This document shows, in pieces, positions 1 to 6,167 of a DNA stretch of 6,226 nucleotides. The DNA lies in contig SYKJ01000149.1 in NCBI GenBank assembly GCA_005798205.1, positions 1 through 6,226 on the forward strand, given 5' to 3'. The notes under the pieces are model-generated. The model was not told the origin of the DNA, did no database searches, and saw only the letters and a list, made by a program, of their open reading frames with translations. Position 1 is the first letter of the stretch; each line of letters begins with the position of its first letter. The stretch comes from Bacteroidota bacterium. Lineage in GTDB: Bacteria > Bacteroidota > Bacteroidia > Flavobacteriales > Crocinitomicaceae. Made by a program: the position numbers and the translations under genes.

Positions 1-1
1 A

Positions 2-118
2 CGATTTGACATAACTTCAGACGACTACAAAGAAATTTTGAGCGATACTGAATTAAGTGATTTCAATTGGAAAAAATTATTGGCTGAAAATGAAAATTCT
101 GATGAGTGGGATGATTAA
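2..118 (+). CDS. C-terminal end of an unidentified protein (partial, 5' end outside window)
   Basis: Reading frame 2 is open from the left edge to a TAA at 116-118 and gives 38 residues ending in an acidic tail (ENENSDEWDD). About a third of the residues are Asp or Glu, with two Trp and few basic residues. The other plus-strand frames are not convincing here; frame 1 stops at the third codon. The open frame, the biased but protein-like composition, and the lack of any other gene in this stretch support a real gene end. It converges on the minus-strand exported-protein gene, with 39 bp between the two stop codons. No family can be recognised from this tail alone, so no function is proposed. 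Confidence 0.6.
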   Translation, partial: RFDITSDDYKEILSDTELSDFNWKKLLAENENSDEWDD

Positions 119-157
119 TTCTTTGAATTGGAATAATCGAAAAAGAATAAGTTAAAA

Positions 158-2998
158 TTACTCCTTTATTAATTTACATTGATAAGATCCTTCCGCTGTT
201 TCAACTTTAAGATAGTACATCCCTTTCGATAAAAAGGTTATTTCTTGTGTTTGTGAGAAATCTCTTTTAATAATTAATTTTCCGTTTAGATCATAAAATG
301 ATACCGTTTCTCCATTTAGGTTTGGGAAGTAAATTTCATTTATCGCTGGATTTGGAAAAATGGTGAAATTTAAATTCGTTAATTCATCCAGAAGGGTTTC
401 TTGTAAATTAACATATGCTGAGTCAATTAATTGACAACCATTTGCGTCCTCTACAGTAAGAAAATACCAGCCTGGATTTAGGTAAACTATTGCAGAATCA
501 GCACTAAAATTTCCCTCCCACAAATAAGAATAGGGTGCTGTACCTCCTTGAACACTAGAATAAATCATACCATCAAAAGAAGCAGAACCACTTGCCGGTG
601 TTACTGTAAATAAATTGCTTAATGAAGTTGGCTCAGTAATTGTAATGGAAACAGTTGGAGTCAAACAACCGTGGTTATCTACACCAGACACGCTGTAATT
701 TCCAACTGTAAGTTGATTTAGTTGCTCCTCAGTAATAATTTGATTATTTAGTAAAGTAACATACGGCGCTGTACCTCCAATTTGATTGCAAAAGATAGAT
801 CCATTTGCAGCGCCATTACACAAAACATTGGTGTATTGAGCATCCAAATAATAGTTTTCGGGCTGAGTTACTACAAATTCAAGTGTATCTATGCAAACTC
901 TTGTGTCTTCAGCGATTAGTTGATACGTTCCGGCAGTTAAATTTGTTATTGATTGAGTTGAACCACCATTTGACCATAAGTAACTTACTGAATCACTCAG
1001 CGCACCATTAAAAACCTGGATATATCCGCTACTTCCATTGTTGCATAATACATTTCCAATAAATGAGGAATCAATAACTGGAGCAGAAAATGGAACAAAA
1101 ATAGAGTCAGTAACAATACATCCGTTTGGATGTGTAATTGTAACTGATGCCCAACCTTCAGTTAAGGTATAATTTGGTTTTGTTGTGATACCATTTTCCC
1201 ATAAAAAAGTACAGGTGCTAAACATACATGGGCAGCCTGAAGAGTTTACAGTGGCAGTTCCATTTTCACCGCCTGGACATGTTGGAGCTGCGATATTACC
1301 AAAAGAAATATAAAATGGATCAACTAATGTGAAGTTCAGCAATTCATAACAATCAAGAGAGTTTGTCACTTGAACCCAATAGTTTCCTGCACTCATATTT
1401 TGAAGCGAAGCGCCAGTGCTTCCATTTGACCATAAATAGGTATGAGGTGTTCCTTCGGCAACGAGTGTTAGATCAATTGAACCATCTGCAAATCCATTGC
1501 AACTTGGTTGTGTTACGGATGAATTAGCAATAACACTTCCCGCTCCACAATCAGTAGAAGTAGTGAAATGCGCGCCATTATTTTGTGTTCCAAGATAAGA
1601 GCCCCAAGCAATTCCAGCATTTGGGAAATTACTAGTTAATTCTTCATGTTTTACATATATTCCTTTCCATCCAATTGGATTTATACTATCTTTTTTATAA
1701 CTGTAAATAAAATCAATGTTATTATCGCCATCAATATCACCAAAATAAGGAGTAGAACCAAAATTTAGGCCTGCATTAGTAGTTCCCAATTGAGAAATTA
1801 GGCCATTTGAAAAATCAAGGGCATGAATTTTATTTTGATAGTGGCCATCTTGAAAATAATTTACTGAAATAATCGCCTCATCAAGTCCATTATTGTCCAA
1901 GTCTACTGCGGCAGCCGCAGCATAATTTGATTTCCCGAGACTATCTTTAAATAGAACTTGACCTGATGCACCATCTAACATGACCTGATAAAAATCGGAG
2001 TAGGAGGGAGCTATGCCTTTAAACAAAACTAAAAATACATCTGGGGTTAAATCATTTGAAAATTTTCCGATTGCTGGTGCCGCACTCGATTCTGTTCCTT
2101 GAAGTTGGTAATTCCAAATTTCACTGAAGTCATCTCCAGAAATTTTGGTTACTTTCCCTCCAAAAGATTGAACGAATATGTCGAATGAATTAGCTTGATT
2201 TTTACAAATTGAAGCAGGTGCTATGAATCCACGATTTATGTCACTTACCAAAGGGATGGAATTTGACAAATCATTATTTAATAAGTCATCTAGTTGGCTT
2301 GCCCAAAATGTTCCTCCTAAATTTTCACCTCCTGTTCCGTAGAGAATCCATTTCGTTCCGTTATTTTGGATATCTGCAATAATTGGTGAGCAATAAGTTT
2401 CAGCGCTATCTGGTACAACAGCTTTTGAAATTAATGAACCATCCAATGAACTTATAATCATTAAATGTCCTGGTGGACGATCAGTTTGCCAATCTGGTGC
2501 TGCGTGATCTCCTCCATTGCAAACCAAAATATCACGAAAGGAATCGTTGTTGAGATCGTTAATAAATTGAGGGTTGTAAAAATTGTATAGACCGCTGTCT
2601 GCTGGATTTATTTGATATGGAAAGTAATCCCAAATTAATGTGCCATCTGCACCATTTATTGCCAATAACTGTGCTTGTCGCCCAGTTATAAAAACATCTT
2701 TGATTCCATCACCTGTAATATCTAGAAAAATTGCACTTCCAAAAACTTCATTTCTAGAGGATATTTTCCATAAAAGCGAACCATCTGCGCCATTATAAGC
2801 CATAACTCCATTATTGCTGAAAACGCCATCCGTTCCACCTCCGATTACGATGTCTTTAATGCCATCTTGATTTAGATCGCAGGCTCTTGGCGAGGATAAA
2901 GTTGGAATGGAATCTGTAAATGCTGTCCAATTATTTTGTTGAGCATTTAGTTGAAGTGAAATACGAAATAAGATAAGTAGTAGAAAAAGAAATTTCAT
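158..2998 (-). CDS. T9SS-exported FG-GAP/SprB-repeat protein with type A C-terminal sorting domain
   Basis: This is a secreted or surface protein of 946 residues. Residues 1-19 form a signal peptide (Lys at 2, a Leu/Phe-rich core, likely cleavage at NA|QQ). Residues 39-437 hold FG-GAP/VCBS-type calcium-loop motifs: DLNQDGIKD (41), DITGDGIKD (93), DLNNDSFRD (148), DLDNNGLDE (366) and DIDGDNNID (421), with degenerate copies near 209, 253 and 311. Between them lie PQQ-like strands such as NGADGSLLW and NGADGTLIW. Together these suggest a single beta-propeller. Residues 494-866 contain five SprB-like repeats of about 70-75 residues with YLWSNG and AGxYxVxVxDxxGC cores. Residues 873-946 match a T9SS type A sorting domain (FTIFPNP, then VSFYDLNGKLI, then GMYYLKVET, with a short basic end). 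By family knowledge, such proteins cross the inner membrane by Sec and the outer membrane by T9SS, and the sorting domain is removed on release or anchoring. The ligand is unknown; adhesion or polysaccharide binding is possible but not shown. The start is supported by the signal peptide and by a TAnnTTTG element 13 bp upstream. The gene is intact. Confidence 0.93.
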   Translation of the reverse strand: MKFLFLLLILFRISLQLNAQQNNWTAFTDSIPTLSSPRACDLNQDGIKDIVIGGGTDGVFSNNGVMAYNGADGSLLWKISSRNEVFGSAIFLDITGDGIKDVFITGRQAQLLAINGADGTLIWDYFPYQINPADSGLYNFYNPQFINDLNNDSFRDILVCNGGDHAAPDWQTDRPPGHLMIISSLDGSLISKAVVPDSAETYCSPIIADIQNNGTKWILYGTGGENLGGTFWASQLDDLLNNDLSNSIPLVSDINRGFIAPASICKNQANSFDIFVQSFGGKVTKISGDDFSEIWNYQLQGTESSAAPAIGKFSNDLTPDVFLVLFKGIAPSYSDFYQVMLDGASGQVLFKDSLGKSNYAAAAAVDLDNNGLDEAIISVNYFQDGHYQNKIHALDFSNGLISQLGTTNAGLNFGSTPYFGDIDGDNNIDFIYSYKKDSINPIGWKGIYVKHEELTSNFPNAGIAWGSYLGTQNNGAHFTTSTDCGAGSVIANSSVTQPSCNGFADGSIDLTLVAEGTPHTYLWSNGSTGASLQNMSAGNYWVQVTNSLDCYELLNFTLVDPFYISFGNIAAPTCPGGENGTATVNSSGCPCMFSTCTFLWENGITTKPNYTLTEGWASVTITHPNGCIVTDSIFVPFSAPVIDSSFIGNVLCNNGSSGYIQVFNGALSDSVSYLWSNGGSTQSITNLTAGTYQLIAEDTRVCIDTLEFVVTQPENYYLDAQYTNVLCNGAANGSIFCNQIGGTAPYVTLLNNQIITEEQLNQLTVGNYSVSGVDNHGCLTPTVSITITEPTSLSNLFTVTPASGSASFDGMIYSSVQGGTAPYSYLWEGNFSADSAIVYLNPGWYFLTVEDANGCQLIDSAYVNLQETLLDELTNLNFTIFPNPAINEIYFPNLNGETVSFYDLNGKLIIKRDFSQTQEITFLSKGMYYLKVETAEGSYQCKLIKE
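401..1519 (-). repeat. Five SprB-like repeats within the exported protein
   Basis: This region encodes residues about 494-866. Each unit begins with a Cys-containing segment such as QPSCNGFADGSI, NVLCNNGSSGYI or NVLCNGAANGSI. A YLWSNG-type strand follows in most copies, then an AGTYQLIAED-type strand, then a second Cys (DNHGC, DANGC). The unit length is about 70-75 residues. The fourth unit lacks the LW strand (PYVTLLNNQ). The fifth lacks the first Cys (TPASGSASFDG). The second has three extra Cys at residues 589, 591 and 596. SprB repeats are named after the Flavobacterium gliding adhesin and are common in Bacteroidota surface proteins; their presence does not by itself show gliding. Confidence 0.8.
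1688..2884 (-). repeat. FG-GAP/PQQ-like beta-propeller coding repeats within the exported protein
   Basis: This region encodes residues 39-437. Aspartate-rich loop motifs recur at residues about 41, 93, 148, 209, 253, 311, 366 and 421, a mean spacing of about 54 residues. Five copies are good matches to the FG-GAP calcium loop. The copies at 209, 253 and 311 are degenerate. The period and the DGSLLW-type strands between the loops fit propeller blades. The repeats are diverged at protein level and I see no near-identical DNA copies, so recent tandem duplication is unlikely. Confidence 0.7.
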
Positions 2999-3011
2999 CT
3001 GAATTTTTTTT

Positions 3012-3019
3012 CAAATATA
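3012..3019 (-). promoter_or_regulatory. Putative Bacteroidota -7 promoter element for the exported-protein gene
   Basis: The minus strand reads TATATTTG, an exact match to the Bacteroidota primary-sigma -7 consensus TAnnTTTG. It ends 13 bp before the ATG at 2998, so transcription would start only about 6-10 nt upstream of the coding region. No TTG for the -33 element is seen at the expected distance. The region is AT-rich, so chance is possible. The position in a short divergent gap and the matching arrangement on the other strand favour a real site. Confidence 0.5.
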
Positions 3020-3095
3020 TGAAATAATAGAATTTTTTAGTGCCTCAGCTACTTTTATTATTTGAAAAAAATGCTAACAACAAATTCCTTATACT

Positions 3096-3103
3096 TAACT
3101 TTG
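3096..3103 (+). promoter_or_regulatory. Putative Bacteroidota -7 promoter element for the cystathionine beta-synthase gene
   Basis: The sequence TAACTTTG matches TAnnTTTG exactly and ends 15 bp before the ATG at 3119. Transcription would then begin near 3108-3111, downstream of the alternative TTG start at 3062 and the in-frame ATG at 3071. It therefore argues for translation from 3119. No clear -33 TTG lies at the usual distance. Confidence 0.5.
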
Positions 3104-3118
3104 CATAAAGATTTTTGG

Positions 3119-4477
3119 ATGAAAATTTATAATAATATTTTAGAAACTATTGGAAATACACCACTAGTGCGCATCAATAAATTAGCGAAAGATGTTTCAG
3201 CTCAAGTTTTCGCAAAAATTGAGACTACAAATCCAGGAAATTCAGTAAAGGATCGAATGGCAATAAAAATGATTGAAGACGCTGAAAAATCTGGATTATT
3301 AAAGCCAGGAGGAACAGTAATCGAAGGCACTTCAGGAAATACAGGAATGGGTTTGGCACTTGCATGCATTATCAAAGGGTATAAGTTAATTTGTGTTTTA
3401 AACGATAAGCAGTCTAAGGAAAAAATGGATATTCTTCGCGCCGTTGGTTCTGAAGTTGTTGTTTGTCCTACTGCTGTTGAGCCAAGTGATCCGCGTTCTT
3501 ACTATTCTGTTTCTCGAAGATTAGCAACCGAAATTCCAAATTCTTGGTATGTAAATCAATACGATAATTTATCAAATAGAACTGCCCATTACGAGCAAAC
3601 TGGCCCAGAAATTTGGGAGCAAACTGAAGGGAAAATTACACATTTTGTCGTTGGAGTTGGAACTGGCGGGACAATTTCAGGAGTTGGAAAGTACCTAAAA
3701 GAAAAGAATCCCACTATTAAAATTTGGGGAATTGATACTTACGGTTCTGTATTTAAAAAGTACAAGGAAACTGGTATTTTTGACCAAAATGAAATCTATC
3801 CGTACATAACCGAAGGAATCGGCGAAGATATTTTACCTGCTAATGTTGATTTTGATGTAATTGATTTATTTGAGAAAGTAACGGATAAAGATGCAGCAGT
3901 TTACACAAGGAGGCTGGCAAGAGAGGAAGGGATTTTTGTTGGTAATTCTGCTGGCTCAGCAATAAAAGGTGTTTTGCAATTAAAGGATCAACTTACAAAA
4001 GATGATATTGTGGTCGTCTTGTTTCACGATCATGGCAGTAGGTATATTGGAAAAATATACAACGATGATTGGATGCGTGAACGAGGGTTTTTAGATGAAA
4101 AGTTCAATACGGCAGGAGAATTGGTAGCAAATCTTAAAGATAAACCCTTAGTATTTTTATATTCTGAAGAATTGGTTTCTCATGCCATAGCAAAAATTAA
4201 AAACTTCGGCATTTCTCAGATCCCTGTGATGAAAGACAATAAATTTGTTGGTTCTATCGATGAGAGCCAAATTTATAAAGTATTAGTTGATCAACCTGAA
4301 TTACGTGATGCTCCAATTTCAGCTTTTATGTCTGAGCCATTTCCTATTGTGAGCGCAACAACAAGCATTGAGATTTTATGTAAGTTGATGAATAAAAATG
4401 CCGCAGCGGTTTTGGTCGAATTAGAAGATGGGAAGCACCAAATTCTCACACGCTACGACATCATATCAAATCTTTAA
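3119..4477 (+). CDS. Cystathionine beta-synthase (PLP-dependent, with C-terminal CBS-domain pair)
   Basis: The predicted enzyme joins serine and homocysteine to form cystathionine in the cytoplasm, the first step of transsulfuration; related enzymes can also release H2S from cysteine. The product has 452 residues from ATG 3119. It shows the fold type II PLP motifs: GNSVKDR with the probable Schiff-base Lys44, the substrate loop GTSGNTG (70-76), and the phosphate-binding GVGTGGT (179-185). The segments NLSNRTAHYEQT, EGIGEDILP and YNDDWMRERGF follow the order seen in cystathionine beta-synthases. Residues about 339-452 form two CBS domains (Bateman module), which separates it from plain cysteine synthase (about 310 residues, no CBS domains). 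The N-terminal heme domain of animal enzymes is absent. An in-frame TTG at 3062 would add 19 residues (MKKMLTTNSL and onward). I reject it because family members usually start just before YNNILETIGNTPLV and because a -7 promoter element lies between the two starts. No Shine-Dalgarno sequence is visible. The DCC gene follows with an overlap. Confidence 0.9.
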   Translation: MKIYNNILETIGNTPLVRINKLAKDVSAQVFAKIETTNPGNSVKDRMAIKMIEDAEKSGLLKPGGTVIEGTSGNTGMGLALACIIKGYKLICVLNDKQSKEKMDILRAVGSEVVVCPTAVEPSDPRSYYSVSRRLATEIPNSWYVNQYDNLSNRTAHYEQTGPEIWEQTEGKITHFVVGVGTGGTISGVGKYLKEKNPTIKIWGIDTYGSVFKKYKETGIFDQNEIYPYITEGIGEDILPANVDFDVIDLFEKVTDKDAAVYTRRLAREEGIFVGNSAGSAIKGVLQLKDQLTKDDIVVVLFHDHGSRYIGKIYNDDWMRERGFLDEKFNTAGELVANLKDKPLVFLYSEELVSHAIAKIKNFGISQIPVMKDNKFVGSIDESQIYKVLVDQPELRDAPISAFMSEPFPIVSATTSIEILCKLMNKNAAAVLVELEDGKHQILTRYDIISNL

Positions 4478-4883
4478 GAAAAGGGTTATCAAAGACGAAA
4501 GGAATATTCTTTTTTTTGACGGTAATTGTGGGTTTTGCAGTCGCTGTGTTCGTTTCATATTAACAAATGAAAAAAAGGAAATACTCCATTTCTCCTCGTT
4601 ACAAAGTGATTTTGCACAAAAATTTCTTGGAACATTTGCAATCGAAAGTAAAGATTCAGAAACACTTTATATTTATACAGAGGGGAAACTCTATTCTAAA
4701 TCACTTGCAGTTCTAAAATTAATTCCTTTCCTAAAATGGTATTTCTTTTTCTGTTATTTAGGATATTTTATTCCTCGTTTTATGGGTAATTTTTTTTATG
4801 ATAGGATTGCAAAAAATAGGAAGCGCTTATTTTCGAGCATCTGTGATTTAGGCGAGTATTCAAAAAGTAGATTTATCGCTTAA
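4428..4883 (+). CDS. DCC family (DUF393) thiol-disulfide oxidoreductase-like protein
   Basis: This is a 151-residue protein of the DCC/DUF393 (YuxK-like) family, predicted to have a thioredoxin-like redox role; substrates are not known. The family signature FFDGNCGFCSRC spans residues 29-40, with a Cys34-x-x-Cys37 pair after Asp31-Gly32. It is followed by the conserved FSSLQSDFAQKFL (55-67), a Ser/Leu-rich helix, an aromatic stretch (LKWYFFFCYLGYFIP) and the family-type ending FFYDRIAKNRKRLF. The aromatic stretch is hydrophobic enough to touch a membrane but is typical of the family. ATG 4428 is the only ATG, GTG or TTG codon in frame before the DCC motif. It overlaps the end of the cystathionine beta-synthase gene by 50 bp and leaves about 28 residues before the first strand, longer than usual. 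A rarer start (ATC at 4488 or ATT at 4506) cannot be excluded, because purine-rich AAGG sequences precede both. The gene is probably co-transcribed with and translationally coupled to the upstream gene. Confidence 0.85.
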   Translation: MGSTKFSHATTSYQIFKKRVIKDERNILFFDGNCGFCSRCVRFILTNEKKEILHFSSLQSDFAQKFLGTFAIESKDSETLYIYTEGKLYSKSLAVLKLIPFLKWYFFFCYLGYFIPRFMGNFFYDRIAKNRKRLFSSICDLGEYSKSRFIA

Positions 4884-4885
4884 TT

Positions 4886-5404
4886 TTACCATTCAAAAGC
4901 TTTCTCACTAAGCCATTTTCCTTGAACGCGCAAAGTTTGTTCCATTAGTTCCCTAACACAGCCTTTTCCACCATCAATTGGAGATTGATAAGTGACAATT
5001 TTTTTAACATCGATTGCAGCATCTTGTGGGCAACTTGAAACAGCAACTTTTTTCAAAACTGGGATATCTGGAATATCGTCTCCCATGTATAATATTTCTT
5101 CATCTACAAGTTTAAATCTCTTTTTTATATCCTCGTAGCAGGCTAATTTATTGTGAGTAGATAAATGAACTTCAGTAACTCCAAATTCCAAAAGTCTTGT
5201 TTTTACTTCTTCGGAATTCTCACCAGAAATAATGAAAGTTCGAAAGCCCATTTTAGATCCGTACTGCAAGGCATAGGCATCTTTAGAGTTTATTGCACGA
5301 ACAATTTCATCTTTAAATAAGTAGACATTTCCATCTGTTAAAACACCATCAACATCAAAAATGAAACAGGTAATTTTTTTTAATTTTTCTTTATAGCTTA
5401 TCAT
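4886..5404 (-). CDS. kdsC: KdsC-like HAD phosphatase (3-deoxy-D-manno-octulosonate 8-phosphate phosphatase family)
   Basis: This is a 172-residue HAD-superfamily phosphatase of the small, capless KdsC type. It would dephosphorylate KDO-8-phosphate, or a related nonulosonate phosphate such as KDN-9-P, in envelope sugar synthesis. Visible motifs are DVDGVLTDG (nucleophile Asp17 and acid/base Asp19), IISG (Ser60), a Lys at 86 in THNKLACYEDI, and GDDIPD (108-113). The tail GGKGCVRE (145-152) corresponds to the GGxGAVRE segment seen in KdsC. Length is close to the family's 170-190 residues. A TTG at 5419 would add five residues (MKHIK). I prefer ATG 5404, which gives MISYKEKLKKITCFIFDVDG and overlaps the upstream DUF2520 gene by 14 bp. 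No Shine-Dalgarno sequence is visible, so coupling to the upstream gene is likely. KDO synthase and cytidylyltransferase genes are not adjacent, so the exact substrate is inferred from family only. Confidence 0.85.
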   Translation of the reverse strand: MISYKEKLKKITCFIFDVDGVLTDGNVYLFKDEIVRAINSKDAYALQYGSKMGFRTFIISGENSEEVKTRLLEFGVTEVHLSTHNKLACYEDIKKRFKLVDEEILYMGDDIPDIPVLKKVAVSSCPQDAAIDVKKIVTYQSPIDGGKGCVRELMEQTLRVQGKWLSEKAFEW

Positions 5405-6167
5405 TTTGATATGTTTCAATAATGCTTTTAGTCATTAGTTTATATAATTCTAGGTTTGTGCCACTCAGTAAATGTTGATGTTCTTTTATAATCTCTAAAT
5501 CCAATCTTCGTGCAGGCCCAGTTTGAGATTCTTTAGCACCCATTGTTTGAATTTTTGAAAACGTTTCATTTAAAATAGGCTTAAATAAATCCCACTCAAG
5601 GTGATTCTTTCTTGCTTCGTCCTCGGCAATACATACAAGGTGATTAACAAAATTATTAACGATTACCGCAGTCAAGTGAATTAATTTTCTTTCTTGTGAA
5701 TTACAGAATTGAAAAGAAAACTCAAGTTTTTCACAAAATTCAGAGAGAATACCAAGTAGGTGGATGTTCTTTGCCTCTAAAAGAATGGGGATTTGGTGAA
5801 CCTCAATTTTTCTGTTTTCAGAGAATGTTTGAAGGGGGTAAAAAACACCGCAGTTTGGGTGTGTTATTTTATCCAATTCGACAGAGCCGGCAGTATAAAC
5901 AAGGGTTTTATTTTCTGGAAATGAATTTATTATTTTTGAAACAGATTGATCAGATGTTGCAACGATTATTAAATCTGCATCAAGATCGAGGTAATTTTCA
6001 TAAAATGGACATTCAACTTTTTGAGCAAGCGCCTTTCCAGTATCTGAATTTCGACTTGAAACGCCACTAATAATTATGCCATTTTTTTTAAATACAGTAG
6101 CTAATGAAGTGGCCACCTTTCCAGAACCAATGAGCGCGATTGTTTTGATGTCGTTAGATGACATCAT
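5391..6167 (-). CDS. Rossmann-like and DUF2520 domain-containing protein (predicted NAD(P)-dependent oxidoreductase)
   Basis: The product has 258 residues from ATG 6167. Residues about 9-100 form a Rossmann fold: strand IKTIALIGSGKVATSLA with the dinucleotide-binding GSGKVA at 14-19, a second strand ending VSSRNS (the Ser-Arg pair hints at NADP preference), and LIIVATSDQSV. The linker YPLQTFS (110-116) and the C-terminal helical DUF2520 part follow, with LTAVIVNNFVNHL (165-177) and QTGPARRLD (215-223) as its most recognisable blocks. The architecture resembles pyrroline-5-carboxylate reductase or 6-phosphogluconate dehydrogenase-like enzymes, but the family's substrate is not established. Three ATG codons are possible (6179, 6167, 6164). 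I choose 6167 because it overlaps the stop of the upstream SEC-C gene as ATGA, a usual coupling arrangement, and is preceded by GGAAA. The downstream KdsC-like gene overlaps its end by 14 bp. Confidence 0.88.
   Translation of the reverse strand: MMSSNDIKTIALIGSGKVATSLATVFKKNGIIISGVSSRNSDTGKALAQKVECPFYENYLDLDADLIIVATSDQSVSKIINSFPENKTLVYTAGSVELDKITHPNCGVFYPLQTFSENRKIEVHQIPILLEAKNIHLLGILSEFCEKLEFSFQFCNSQERKLIHLTAVIVNNFVNHLVCIAEDEARKNHLEWDLFKPILNETFSKIQTMGAKESQTGPARRLDLEIIKEHQHLLSGTNLELYKLMTKSIIETYQNDKL

Noticed and set aside
116..150. Possible hairpin between the convergent gene ends (ATTCTTT at 118-124 with AAAGAAT at 142-148)
   Set aside because: The stem is seven pairs with a single G-C, the loop is 17 nt, and no T-tract follows. 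It is too weak to call a terminator in AT-rich DNA.
805..1011. Plus-strand open frame of 68 codons
   Set aside because: It lies antisense inside the SprB-repeat region, has a His/Leu-rich non-protein-like translation and no recognisable domain. It is a shadow of the minus-strand gene.
158..2998. Mobile element, CRISPR or tandem DNA repeats
   Set aside because: The repeats are diverged protein repeats without near-identical DNA copies. No transposase, terminal inverted repeats or spacer-repeat pattern is seen anywhere in the window.
3119..4477. Annotation as cysteine synthase (O-acetylserine sulfhydrylase)
   Set aside because: The catalytic motifs are shared, but the C-terminal CBS-domain pair, the length and the YNDDWM segment fit cystathionine beta-synthase better. 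Activity on O-acetylserine cannot be excluded from sequence alone.
4852..4879. GCGA/TCGC inverted repeat near the end of the DCC gene
   Set aside because: Only four pairs match and there is no T-run immediately after, so it is expected by chance.
5696..6070. Plus-strand open frame of 124 codons
   Set aside because: It is antisense to the well-supported Rossmann/DUF2520 gene, and its translation is rich in Gln, Phe and Lys with no domain.
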